Positions 11,889 through 23,400 of a stretch of DNA of 64,000 bases are shown here, one piece after another. The stretch comes from Nicotiana tabacum (taxonomy: Eukaryota > Streptophyta > Magnoliopsida > Solanales > Solanaceae): the NCBI RefSeq assembly GCF_000715075.1, contig NC_134101.1:194390103-194454102 (forward strand), given 5' to 3'. The notes below the pieces were generated by a model. That model saw nothing but the letters and a program-made list of their open reading frames with translations. It was not told the DNA's origin and did not search any database. Made by a program: the position numbers and the translations under genes. How positions within the stretch are numbered: position 1 is the stretch's first letter; every line of letters starts with the position of its first letter.

Positions 11889-12338
11889 TCAGCCAGAACT
11901 CACATTTGGAGTACTTTGCATAAAGCTTCTCCTCTCTCTCAATCTCTGCAACACAACTCTCAAATGCTCTGCGTGCTCCTCCTGACTACGCGAATACACC
12001 AGAATATTATCAACGAAGACTACGACAAATGAATCGAGATAAGGCCGAAATACACTGTTCATCATATGCATGAATGTTGCTGGGGCATTGGTCAGCCCGA
12101 AAGACATGACAAGAAACTCATAATGACCATATCTAGTCCTAAAAGCATTCTTAAGAATATCTGAATCCCTGATCTTCAACTGGTGATAGCCTGAATGGAG
12201 ATCAATCTTGGAGCTCGCTCCCTGAAGCTGATCAAATAAATCATCAATGCGAGGCAAAGGATACTTGTTCTTCACTGTTACTTTATTCAATTGCCTGTAA
12301 TTAATGCACATTCTCATTGTGTCATCCTTCTTCTTCAC
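11889..12338 (-). pseudogene. Tekay reverse transcriptase fingers and palm
   Basis: A 149-residue RT segment: [67 protein letters not shown] and then [11 protein letters not shown]. The catalytic pair is Asp-Asn (Asp 12009-12011, Asn 12006-12008) where the family has Asp-Asp, so the enzyme should be inactive. A stop in the upstream SP-GAPVLF block (near 12345) and the frameshift near 11940 bound it. Confidence 0.88.
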
Positions 12339-12467
12339 AAATAGAACCGGTGCACCCTAAGGTGACATATTAGGCCGAATGAACCCCTTTTGTAGGAGCT
12401 CTTGAAGCTACTCCTTCAATTCTTTCAACTCTGTTGGTGCCATACGATACAGCAGAATAGAGATAGG

Positions 12468-13553
12468 CTAAGTTCTTGGCACCAGGTCAATACCAAAATC
12501 AATATCCCTGTCTGGCGGCATGCCTGACAGGTCTACAGGAAATACATCGGTAAAATCCCTCACAACTGGGATAGAATCAATACTAGGAGCCCCAGCTCCA
12601 ACATCTCGCACAAAAGCTAGATATGACAGACAACCCTTCCCAACCATACACTGGGCTTTCAAGAAAGAAATCACTCTGCTAGGAACATAATCAGTCACAC
12701 CACGCCACTCGATCCACGGTACACCCGGCATAGCCAAAGTGACTGTCTTAGCATGACAGTCTAGAATAACATGACACAGAGATAGCTAATCCATGCCCAG
12801 AATAACATCAAAGTCCACCATGCTCAATAGCAATAAATCAACTCGGGTCTCCAGACCCCCAATAACCACAACACATGACCGATACACACAGTCTACAATC
12901 ACAGTATCGCCCACTGGGGTAGACACATGAACAGGTAAAGAAAGAGACTCCCGGGGTATACCCAAATAACGAGCAAAATATGAAGACACATATGAATAGG
13001 TGGAACCGGGATCAAATAATACAGCAGCATCTCTGTTGCAGACTGAGACAATACCTGTGATGACAGCATCTGAAGCAATGGCAGTTGTCCGGCCTGGAAT
13101 AGCATAGAAACGGGCCTGGTCACCACCTGATCGGCCTCCCTCTCTGGGGCGACCCATGAATGCCTGACCTCTACCCCTAGCTGGTTGCGCAGGTGGTGAA
13201 ATAACTGGAGTAGAAGTCGAGGGATGACCCCTCTGCTGATACTGAACATCATGAAGTCGAGGACATTGTATACTCATATGCCCAAACTCTCCGCACTCGT
13301 AACAACTACCCGGTACTGGAGGTAGGGACTGGAGGGAACCTCTGGCACTAGAAGGACCAGTAGAAGGATCTTCCACGGAAGAACCTTGTACTGATGGAGC
13401 ACGAGATGAACTCTGAGCTGGGAGGGCGCTTAGTGAAGGGTGACCCTGCTGAGAACCATGATAACCACGACCTGAAGATCCCCCACGATACTCTGGACGG
13501 ACCGACCGAGCGGGCCTGAAAGAACGACCTCTACCATGCTGGAACTGGCCCAT
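12468..13553 (-). pseudogene. Tekay gag C-terminus (zinc knuckle) and aspartic protease
   Basis: Frame 12786-13553 has a Gly/Arg/Ser-rich stretch, one CCHC zinc knuckle (CYECGEFGHMSIQC, nucleic-acid binding) and the protease (DAAVLFDPGSTYSYVSS, with the catalytic Asp in DPGST, then FDVILGMD). After a stop at 12786, frame 12468-12737 continues to the start of RT (VVRDFTDVFP). The protease would cut the Gag-Pol polyprotein. All pieces are in one frame, as expected for a single gag-pol ORF in this clade. Confidence 0.87.
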
Positions 13554-13583
13554 AGACGGAGTACCACTGAAACTACTAGAACC

Positions 13584-14552
13584 TCAAGGCCTCTTGGCCT
13601 CCCTCTCCTCTCTATCCTGACGGCGAGCCGTCTCAATCTCACGAGCAATATCAACCACCTCCTCAAATGTAACACCCAATACTCTTTCTCTAGTCATCAA
13701 GATATATATATGGTAGTTAAGGCCATCAACAAATCTCCTGATCCTCTCAAGATCTGTCGGAACCATCCACCCGGCATGACGAGCCAATTCAGAATACCTC
13801 ACCTCATATTGTGACACAGTCATATCTCCCTGCTTCAGCCACTCAAACTGTCTATGCAGCTCCTCCCTGCGGGACTGCAGTACGTACTTCTCCAAGAAGA
13901 GAGTGGAGAACTCCTGCCAAGTAAGGGGCGCTGCACCAATAGGCCTACGCCTCTTATACGCCTCCCACCAAGTGAAGGCAACCGCACTAAACTGGAAAGT
14001 GGTAAATGCTACACCACTAGTCTCAAGGATCCCTGTTGTACGGAGCATCCGCTGACACTTGTTAAGAAAACCCTGGGCATCCTCGCCCTCAGCACCACTG
14101 AATGACGGAGGCTAGAGCCTACTAAACCTCTCAAGTCGACGCTGCTAATCATCTGGCATAACTGGTACTATAAACTCCTGAGCTGGTGCAACCGGCTGGG
14201 TTGGAGGTGCCTCCGAAGTTTGAAGTCCCTGCACTACCTGCTCAGGTATCCGAGCAACGGGAGTCTGGGTGCCTTCCCTGGCCTATGAAGTAGCTGTGGC
14301 TGTAGTGGCTGAAACCGCCTGAGCCAGGCCAGTGCAAACTGATAAGATCTGTGCCAAGGCCTCCTGAAGACCCAGAATCACAATAGGCACAACTGGTGCC
14401 TGATCCTGGGCTGGGGCAGCTGGTAGATCAATAGGTGTTGTCCTCGCTGCCCTGCCTCTACCACGACCACGACAGCGTCCTTGATCTCTGGTGGTCGCAG
14501 CTGGTGGCACTGGTGGTCGTCCACCTCGTCCGACAGCTCGTGTCCTCACCAT
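13584..14552 (-). pseudogene. Tekay gag N-terminal and capsid part, broken
   Basis: The likely start is at 14552 (MVRTRAVGRGGRPP), then a Pro/Ala-rich leader to a stop at 14283. The same frame continues through stops near 14144 and 14113 into 13584-14048, which has the Retrotrans_gag domain: AFTWWEAYKRRR, LTWQEFSTLFLEKYV, MTVSQYEVRYSELARHAGW, RIRRFVDGLNYHI. The domain ends at TGA 13584, and the frame continues as the zinc-knuckle part. Gag would form the virus-like particle. Confidence 0.85.
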
Positions 14553-14737
14553 CTATGAGAGAATAGAAGAATAGAAGTTTAGTACTCGGATCAACAAGTT
14601 CGCGCGACAAGAATTTCAAGAATATGAAGTTTTTCCTAAATATTCCGCAGCCTATCGAGGATAAATATAAACGTCTCCGTACCGATCCGTGAGACTCTAC
14701 TAAACTGGCTCATGACTCGCGAGACCAAGTAACCTAG

Positions 14738-14749
14738 GCTCTAATACTA
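14738..14749 (-). other. primer-binding site (initiator tRNA-Met type)
   Basis: TAGTATTAGAGC on the minus strand lies 3 bp inside the 5' LTR end. It differs at two positions, both transitions, from the TGGTATCAGAGC that pairs with the 3' end of plant initiator tRNA-Met. Its place and match set the element's polarity. Confidence 0.85.
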
Positions 14750-14752
14750 ACT

Positions 14753-17700
14753 TGTCACGACCTTAATCCCAATAGTGATGGTGCCTAACACGATGCTAGG
14801 CAAGCTCGGCCAATTACCACTCACAATCCCTTCTTATTAGAATTCATTACCAATTTTTAGAAATAGATACCAATTTTTAGAAATAGATACCAATTTAATA
14901 TAAGTAGAAGTCTCAAATAAAAGATTGAAATATGCGGAAAGCCATAATGAAATCTCTACAAATGCCCAATGATCTGGTGTCACAAGTCTGAGCCTCTAAT
15001 ACAAGGTTTCAACAGCCTAATGCAGAAATATGTCTAAAATGCGGAATAGTAAAGAAAGATAGAGGGAGAAATCGGGGGTGCGGACGCCATGCAGCTACCT
15101 CGATAACTCCGATGAAAAACTGAACGATAGGAAAGCTCGCTCTATACCTCAGGGACACCTGTACCTGCACACACGGTGTAGGGAGTAATGTGAGTACTCC
15201 GACCCAGTGAGTAATAATAATTAATAATGGCTGACGTTATGAAATCACGTAAAGGCACTAAGCAGTTCTATATCAAAGTAGAAAAACCATTTAAAGAGCA
15301 AGTAGTAAAGAAAATTGAATGAAACTCTTTGAACCAGGTGAAAACAGGTAGTTTGACAGGCAATAATCCAGTATAAATCCGCTCCTCGAGCATTTCTGTT
15401 TATTTACTTATTTCTTACCCTCAATACTCAATTCATATACTTCTCACAATAACCGAAATCGAACATATATATATACCGCTGCGGCGTGCAGCCCGATCCG
15501 TATATCGCTGTGGTGCACAGCCTGATCCATAATAATAATAGTCAACTGCGCTCACTGGGGGTGTGCAGACTCCGGAGGGGCTCCTACAGCCCAAGCACTA
15601 TATTGCTGCGGCGTGCAATCCGATCCATATAAGTATTGCTGCGGTGTGCAGAAGTATTTGTTACGGCGTGCAGCCCGATCCAATATATGTATTTACTGCG
15701 GCGTGCAGCCCGATCCAATATCATATATAATATCCTCACTATTGGGTCCTCAATCCCTCTCAGTCATTATAATCACAGCCTCTCGGGCACAATAATATAA
15801 GGTAGGGATCTCAGCCCACATATTTCATTCATTTAATTAACATTTCATAACCCAATTCATATCATTTTTAAACAGTTAGAAACATGATTGAGGATATGAT
15901 TTTTAGCAAATAAGTGAGGAAAACCAGTCAAAAATCCCATAAGGGTTCTACAGGTCGGCACAAGGCCCCAAACATGGCAACTAGCCCAAGTCATGATGAC
16001 AATACATAAGTCTCAGTAAAAATGCAGTGAAAATATCAATTGGGATGGACCAAGTCACAATCCCCAGTAGCAATGAACCCCATGCTCATCACGCGGCGTG
16101 TGTCTCGTCTCAGTATAGCACTATGTTGTACAAAAATCCGGGGTTTCAAACCCTTAGGACATCATTTAAAATCATTACTCACCTCAAACCGGCCAAAGCT
16201 CTAGCTCGCTATGCCCTTACCTTTCAAATCGGCCTCCTCGTGTGTCGAATCTGACCAAAACTAGAACGAATACGTCACAATAAGCTAAGGAAACAAAACC
16301 CAATCGAAAATAATCAAAAAATAACAAAAATCCCGAAATTAGCAAAACCCGAGCCCCGGGCCCACTTCTCTAAATTCAGAAATTTTTACATCAACGGGTT
16401 CCTTATCTCCCCACGAGTTCATACATACCAAAGTTCTCAAATCCGACCCCAAATGGTCCTCCAAATCCCCAATCAAAATCTCAAAATCCCAAGCCCTATT
16501 TCTTCCATTTTTAGCAAGAATTCAATGATTTTCTAGGTAGATTTCACAATATAAATGAGTTTTAGGTCCGAAATTCTTACCTCCAAACATTTCTCCTTGA
16601 ATCCCTCTTCAATCTCCTTCAAAAAGCTCTCAAAATGATCAACTATGGCTGAAAAATGTACCCAAATCGCGGACAAGAGGACTTAAAAACATTCTGCCCA
16701 CGTTTCATCGAGGTGTACCTTGCGCTGTGCAGGTTGTACATCCTCTTACCATTTTTTCTATTGTACACCTTCTGTTAAAATGCCTCTAACTCCTTGCGAA
16801 AATATCCAAATAACAAACGGTTTGAATATTTAAAAATTAGACTCGAAGATCTTTCATTTGATAGGTTGTACACCATATAACTCTTTATATATTCCAAGAT
16901 ATGAGCTTCTAAAATACATTAGAAAATTCTGTCAAAACTGATCCACCAGCCATATTCACTTCATCATAACTTTCTGATAAAATATCCAAATCATGAATGG
17001 TTTAACTTTCTGGAAACTAGAATGCAAATACAACTTTCATGTTTTGCACTTTTTCTGATTCCTTATATATTTCAAGATATGAGCTTCCAAACTGGACTCC
17101 TCACACCAGAAATTTTCTGGTGCACAGTTAAAGCTAAAAAAAATCTGCAACTTTTTCAAAGATGAAATAGTCCGTTTAACCACCCGAAACTCACCTGTGG
17201 CCACTGGGACCTCAACCAAACATGTCAACATATCCCATAACATAATTCAAACTTGTTCCAACTTTCGGAATGCTCAAAACTACATCACAACACCAAATTC
17301 GCATCGGATTCAAGCCTAAGAATTTCAAAATCTTCTAAATTACTCTTTTGATAAAAAACCCAACCAAACCACGTCTGAATGAAATGAAATTTTGCACACA
17401 CATCCCAAATGATACAACGGAACTACTGCAACTCTCAGAATTCCATTCCGACCCCTATATCAAAATCTCACCTATCAACTGGAAAACGCCAAAATATCAA
17501 CTTCGCCAATTCAAGCCTAAATCTACTACGAACCTCCAAAACTCCTTCCGATCATGCTCCTAAGTCATAAATTACCTCCCGAAGCTAACCGAACCTTCGG
17601 AACTCACATCCGAGCCCTCTAACACATAAGTCAATATCCGGTTGACTTTTCCAACTTAAGCTTCCTTAAAAGAGACTAAGTGTCTCATTTCCTACTAAAA

Positions 17701-17809
17701 CCACTCCAAATCAACTCGATCACACAAGATACGGATAATGAATCATGAAGAAGCTGTAAATGGGGGAAACGAAGCAGTAACTCATGAGACGACGGGTCAG
17801 GTCGTCACA
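14753..17809 (-). repeat. Tekay 5' LTR (right copy)
   Basis: A 3,057-bp copy of 6670-9611, ending ...GGTCGTCACA at 17809. It has a 21-bp tandem duplication near 14850-14890 and keeps about 115 bp (16790-16910) absent from the left LTR. TTTATATATT near 16884-16893 (TATATAAAG on the minus strand) could be a TATA box. Its terminal GGTCGTGA hairpin arm is mutated, unlike in the other LTR. Confidence 0.92.
15475..15716. repeat. GC-rich tandem repeats in the right LTR
   Basis: The same unit type as at 7370-7632 (CTGCGGCGTGCAGCCCGATC), at about 15478, 15606, 15640 (truncated), 15664 and 15697. The spacing and copy pattern differ from the left LTR. Confidence 0.75.
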
Positions 17810-17814
17810 GTTGG
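17810..17814. repeat. target-site duplication, right copy
   Basis: GTTGG directly follows the LTR end ...GTCGTCACA. It is the partner of GCTGG at 6665-6669, with one transition. Confidence 0.75.
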
Positions 17815-20625
17815 TCTGTTGTCGATTAGAAGGAGAAAGAGTAAAGAAATAGTGAGCCCTAATTTTTGTTTTAACAGATCGCTGCTGATGTATTCTTCTT
17901 TTCTTTTTTTGCAAAAAAATGACGCTATAGCTCGCCACACGCTACATCTCGCCACACGCTACAGAGAGGAAGAGGCGCTGGATAATACCATTTTCAGCTT
18001 CCTGCAAAAATTTGAGAATACATAAATCAGTTACTTTTAAAAGTAATATAATTCATCAGTCAAAATTTAAAATAGTAATAAAGTAAAAGCAAGTCTAGTA
18101 AAACAGGTCCTCGAACACAATGCTAAGTGTAATATCCAGATCTAGTAAAAGCAGTATGTGATGGCACATAAAAGCAGTGACTGAGTTGAAATAACATTAA
18201 AAGCAAGAATAAATGGATAAAACAAGAGAGACAAAAGGGTTGTGGGTCGGGAAAAATAAATCTTTTTTAGAAGTATATTGGATCTGCCTAGTCTTCTGCA
18301 TGAAAACAAATCTTCTTAGTTTACCTTTGTCATCTTCGTTTCCCAATTTGTCATATCTTGCAACATAAGAACCTAATATCCTAAATTTTACTTCTGATTA
18401 CTCCTAATATATTCTAGTTGTTTGACTAGCCAATGGCTTCTGTATCTTATGTTAGCAAAATAAAATCTGAATACCAACTTTTAATCCAGACAGGTACTTT
18501 TAAAAAAAAATTCTAAGATCAACTATGTTGTGCTCCAACTTTTAATACTAGCATTACAAGAAATATAAATTGTGTTGTTGATAAATAGATTTATCATATT
18601 TCCAACAAAAGATAATTAAAAACAGAGAAAACAAAATTCTAAGAGGGCGTCGGGCTTCCACTCTGCAAGCATATCGAGACAAAAATTCTTATATTTTCTC
18701 CTCAAACATTTTACTACATCTTTTACAAAAATCTCCTGCCAACCAACGAAATGGAAAAGTGCATCTGATTAGGTAGCTAAGCCATAGCGAGAATAAGGTT
18801 CATCATCAGCTTCAACTATACATGTGTGTGTTTCGATATATTTATCATCTAATAGCTCTTTGTATTAACATTTAACTACCATATTTTACATTAATTTTAA
18901 TAGTTATTCAGCTGTAGTGACATTATTCTAAGGTATGTATGAACATGAAATATTAGTAGTTTGAACTAGAAGATAAATGCCATCACTAGGATGAACAGAG
19001 ATTTTGGGATGCTTTTCATGATGTTGCAGAGCAAAATGATGTAGATAATTTTAGTTTCAACGATTCCACTCTCTAGAAGAGGCATGCAAGTTTCACAGAT
19101 ACTTGCCTGAGAGAAAAGGAAATGGAAATCTTATCCAATTTATGTCAAGAGCTTCTTTTATCACCTTCAAGTTACTTCTTTCTACAAAAATAAGACAAAT
19201 TCAACCATAATACGCTAAAGTATATAGCTAACAATTGCTTGTTCCCTTTCTGTAATGATGTGAAAATTTAACATAGCTTCCTAAAAATAAAAATAGCATT
19301 CACTAAATTGTATGAATGCATACATAAGGCAAGACTTTTATATCAGCAATCTAGATTATGCAATAACTTTATAGTGAACTCCACACTATGACCTCATAAG
19401 AGACGGCACATATATCACCCAACGAACAGATTCAAGAATTGAGTAGAGGACAAAAACTATATTCATACCTAAAACTTGTACATTCTTTGTTATGAGAAAA
19501 AGAATAGCATTTTCATACACAAAGTTGCAGCCAGAGGTTTAAGATTAACACTAATAAGATTAACATTAACATACTTTTGTCTTCTCCAATCACACCAATC
19601 ATTAAGATAACAAAATGTAATATTTCTTTGCACATAGAACAGTTCTACGAGGAAATACACATACAATATATTTCTCAAACTTACCCCTCAACACCCATTT
19701 TTAAACACAAGAGCCAAACAACCAGAAAACAAACAAAAAAAGTAAAATTCCCATATATATACAGCAATTTGCTCTAACTCTCCCAACTTTGAATTTTTCT
19801 ATTTATGTTTTAGAATATTGTCGACCTCAACAATGGAGTTTTGAAGGGTATTTGTTACTTTAATTCCTCCCAAACAGCAGTAAACTCAATATTCAGTACA
19901 AAATAAACTTCGAATAAAATTTTGGCTCAAAGAATTGAAACCCAGTTTCTCAAACTCCAATTTTACTAAAACCCAAAATTTAAGCAATCTTCTTTGATTT
20001 GTTTATCACAAATTTTTTCACGAAAAACTCAAATCTTCACCAAATTTGAGATACAAACATTAAATCACACTAAAACTAAAAATCAAACATAAATTAGAAT
20101 AAAAGACAGTAACTTCATAGAAACCCATTTGTGTATTCTTCAAGCTTTTCCAAAAACACTTGAATGGAAAATTTAGAGATAGGGAATTTATAAGCTATGG
20201 AGGAGAGCATGTAGACCTATTTTGGTAGAAAGCAATATGAATCGAAATCCTTTGCTGGTCGAAATCCTTCAGTGATGGAAATCCTTCGCTGGATTTGGAG
20301 GCCATTTTTCTCTTGAGGAAGCTGGAGGGTTTTTTGTTCTAGTGAATCAATTGAATAGAAAAGAGGTAAGAAGACCCCTCTTTTAGTTTGATAAGTGTAA
20401 TTCTGTATTTTAAAATTATTTTTTAATTATAAAAAGGAGCATTCGCGGGTTTAGTGAAATAATTGGAGGGAAATTAAATCCTCTTTCTTACAAAGAACCG
20501 TCTCCACAGAGTTATTTTACCAAACTGTCTCCATAGACAGGTATGTGGCAACAGTTATTATACTACTGCGACGGTTTAGTTTTAGTACTGTCTTAATAGG
20601 CTCTAGAGGCTATTGCGACCCTTGT
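17815..20625. other. CACTA 5' region, no gene seen
   Basis: AT-rich sequence between the retrotransposon and the transposon terminus. No ORF of substance is present. It is probably the element's promoter, leader or long intron. A CATTACAAGAAAT string near 18554 resembles a degenerate CACTA terminus (CACTACAAGAAAT) and might mark a nested relic, but no partner was found. Confidence 0.45.
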
Positions 20626-20658
20626 AACCCTTGCAATAGACCATCTATTGCAAGGGTT
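20626..20658. repeat. perfect 15-bp hairpin in the CACTA subterminal region
   Basis: AACCCTTGCAATAGA (20626-20640) and TCTATTGCAAGGGTT (20644-20658) are exact reverse complements around a 3-nt loop, 50 bp inside the terminus. Nearby variants (AACCGTTGC, ACCGATGCAATAGG, GCTATTGCGACCC) make a subterminal repeat cluster. In this superfamily such clusters bind the transposase. Confidence 0.85.
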
Positions 20659-20689
20659 ATATAACCGTTGCTAAATAACCGATGCAATA

Positions 20690-20708
20690 GGTTTATTTTC
20701 TAGTAGTG
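20690..20708 (-). repeat. CACTA terminal inverted repeat (5' end)
   Basis: On the minus strand it reads CACTACTAGAAAATAAACC. CACTACTAGAAA is a common plant CACTA terminus. The target copy would be AAT at 20709-20711, but its partner lies outside the window. Confidence 0.85.
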
Positions 20709-22045
20709 AATGTCAAATCTTTAATCAAAAGCCCAAAATCGACCTAAAAGTTAAACCCGGGCCCGCACCTCGAAAATCAATAAAACTCACAACATCCGAT
20801 TACTCATTCAATTACGAGTCCAACCATACTAGTTTCACTCAAATACGACTCCGAATCGATGTTCAAAACTCAAAAATTCACTTAAAGAAACTTTAGTCGA
20901 AAACCCTTGATTTCTCGTTTGAAATCATCAACTAAATGCCAAAAAGGAAGATAGATTCGTGAAATATAACGAAAATCAAGTAAAAAACACTTACCCCTAC
21001 ATATGGTGATGATATCCTCAAAAATCGATCCAATCCAAGCTCCATACCACCAAATATGCTAAAATGACCGAAACCCCCGAAATAGAGTACTTATAATTCT
21101 CCCTAGGCATTCCTCTTATGCGAACGTGGAAAATCTATCGCGTTGGGGGCGAACAAAAATAATCTGCCACCAAAATACTCTACGCATTTGCGGCACAAGC
21201 CTTGTGAACGCGATACACACAGAAGACAGAACTACGCGAACGCGTCTGAGGACTCACGAATGTGATGAACAATTTCTCCCAGCCTTCAAACAACTCTATG
21301 CGAACGTGGTCAGCTAATCGCGATCGGGATGAAGAACTGTGACACCAGAAATTAGCAAAACACAGCAGTGCCAAAATGATTCGAAATTCGTCCAATCCTC
21401 ACCCGAGCCCCTCGGGACTCCGTCCGAATATACCAACAAGTCCAGATATACAATACGGACCTACTCAAGGCCTCAAATCATATATAACAATATTAAAACG
21501 ACGAATCATACCTCAAATCAAACTTAAATGAACTTTTGAACTTTTCAACTTCCAAAACTGATGTTGAAACATATCAAATCAACCCGGAATGAACCCAAAT
21601 TTCGCTCACAAGTCCCAAATGACGTAACAAGCTACTCCAATTCCCGAAACCACAATTAGAATCTGAAATCCTTAAAGTCAACTATCGGTCCAACTTATGA
21701 AATTTCCAAACTTTTAAATTTCTAACTTTTTGCCAATTTGTGTCGAAACCTACTAGAAACATCCAAATGCAAATCCGGGCATACTCCTGAGTCAAAAAAT
21801 ACCATCCGGACCTAATAGAACCGTCAAAACTCTAATCCGAGGTTGAATGCTAAAAAATAAAACTTGGTCAACTCTTCCAACTTAAAGCTTCAATCATGAC
21901 ATTCGTTCTTCCAAATCGATTATGAATGACCCGAAAACCAAATCCGACGATTCACATAAGTCATAATACATCATACGGAGTTACTCATGCCCGCAGACTA
22001 GTTAACGAAGTGCAAATGCTCAAAACGACCGGTCATGTCGTTACG
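20709..22045 (-). repeat. older, diverged Tekay-type LTR fragment
   Basis: The order of short blocks matches the Tekay LTR: a GGGCCCGCACCT-type start, CCCAAATGACGTAACAAGCTAC, TTGGTCAACTCTTCCAACTT and an end at ACCGGTCATGTCGTTAC near 22045, compared with GGTCGGGTCGTCAC. The two are clearly related but heavily diverged, so this is a different or much older subfamily. The CACTA terminus cuts it off at 20708; the remainder should lie beyond the CACTA element. Short ORFs inside are not genes. Confidence 0.6.
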
Positions 22046-23019
22046 TACTAAAACGCATCTCCCTTCTTCTTATAAAAAGCAGCTTTATTTTTTTCATGGT
22101 TTCACTTTAGTCATTAATATGGTACTCATTATTATTTTGTAAAATATAGAAAAAAAATCGTAAAAATAAAAATACAGATCATTTAAAAAAGAAGATCAAA
22201 GGTCAGTCTAGTCTTTAGTCCCTAACTCGTACCCATTATTATTTTATAAAACTAGTGTAAAATTATGTAAAAAGAAGAAACCCGATTTCTGTAAGAAGAA
22301 GAGAGATGCATTTATAACATGTATGCATTTTAGCGTTTGGTTTTATTTAGTGGTGAAATTTTATTTTTAGTGCGCTTTGGTGTATGGGTAACTATTTTAT
22401 ATTTTGTTTTGGTGTTAATTATTTTATTTGGTCTAAAAAAATATAAAATATCCACGTAGAATATTATGTCACATTTTTCATCGAAAAGTTTGATAATTCC
22501 GGTTGAGTGACCATCTATGTGCAATAGGAATAGTTGAATGACTTTTCCATTATAAAGAAAAAAAAAGTAATTTTAGTCCATAATTTTGAATATTTGGATG
22601 ATCATCTAAGAAATGAACTCTATTTGGCTTTTTAAAAAGACTTTGGAGAAGGGCACTTAATCATTTTAATCAGGGATTAGGTATCTGAAACTGTTATTCA
22701 CCTACGAATGAGGTAAAATCAATATTGAAATTGAGATATGACTAATTTCGAAGTTGCTTATGCCAGAAACAAAAATCCTACATAACACATGATTAATCCC
22801 ACATTAATCCTAAAATTCCTTTTCTTTATTCCATGAACAAACGACTGTGCTTCCAATGTACATTACTTGAGGAGTCAGGACTATGCAAAAGGCCGTCTCT
22901 CAAATTCCAAGCTACTAACTAAAAGCTAAAAGTTTCAGTTAGTTCACTACTAAACTGCCCGACTAGGGTGAGTTTTCCAAATATCTTTTTGTAATGATGG
23001 ATGATGATGAGCTATCATA
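22046..23019. other. AT-rich intergenic stretch
   Basis: No ORF, RNA gene or element end that I can support. Two similar AT-rich strings (TCATTATTATTTTGTAAAA near 22125 and CCATTATTATTTTATAAAA near 22233) suggest a small local duplication. Confidence 0.4.
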
Positions 23020-23400
23020 TATTCCAATCCTTCTTGGACCACGAGACGAGAGTAAAAGAAGGAAGACGTAAAATAAAGCTTTATTTCTATTCAATAAAGT
23101 GAGAATCTTGTGCATAGAATGTTGGTGAAATATTTGACAAACGATCTAAATCCCCTTTCTGATCTACATCTTTTCCTATTTATAGTGGTACATGGGCCAC
23201 AAAACCCTAGATAGTATAACAAAAGGGAATATCTGCAGAATATTCCCGGGAATCTAAATTCTAAGACCGGCCGCCACTTCATTTCCAGAAAAGGAGCTCG
23301 TGCTCCTTCCTGTCATCTGCCAAGTCAATTCGACCTCGGCACCGCTTTGTCCTTCAACCTGGACCTCGATCTTTTGAAGTCAGTACGACGCGTCACAACC
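23020..23400 (-). repeat. LTR fragment, probable Tat-type, minus orientation
   Basis: On the minus strand a GC-richer U3-like part (GGACCTCGA and GAGGTCGAA-type strings) leads to CACTATAAATAGG (TATA at 23176-23184) and then an AT-rich leader ending in an AATAAAGCTTTATTTT-type signal. This is the layout of a retrotransposon LTR. No internal region is attached, so it is a solo or truncated LTR. Confidence 0.45.

Larger units (their letters stand above)
6670..17809 (-). mobile_element. Tekay/Del-type Ty3/gypsy chromovirus, near full length, defective
   Basis: An 11,140-bp element with two LTRs (6670-9611 and 14753-17809), 5-bp flanking duplications, a PBS next to the right LTR and a purine tract next to the left LTR, so it reads leftward. 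Internal order on the minus strand is gag, protease, RT, RNase H, integrase, chromodomain. This is the Ty3/gypsy order with the C-terminal chromodomain of the chromovirus Tekay/Del clade. The coding region has more than ten nonsense codons and at least one frameshift. The LTRs differ by scattered substitutions, by tandem-repeat number and by one indel of about 115 bp near 16790-16910. It inserted into the CACTA element after that element was in place. Confidence 0.92.
1..20708 (-). mobile_element. CACTA (En/Spm) DNA transposon, interrupted by a gypsy retrotransposon
   Basis: Seen: the minus-strand 5' terminus CACTACTAGAAAATAAACC ends at 20708. A minus-strand transposase with TNP2, DUF4218 and DUF4216 regions lies at 2228-5732, and a second transposon gene at 890-1487. 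The Tekay retrotransposon at 6670-17809, with flanking 5-bp repeats, sits between the terminus and the transposase. Element sequence is therefore 1-6669 plus 17815-20708. Known: CACTA elements start with CACTA, have structured subterminal repeats and carry a TNPD-type transposase plus a second gene. The other terminus is not in the window, so the left limit is the window edge. Several stops make it non-autonomous. That both parts are one element is inferred from orientation and order. Confidence 0.75.

Noticed and set aside
18540..18570. Second CACTA terminus (CATTACAAGAAAT)
   Set aside because: Single degenerate match without a partner end or target duplication.
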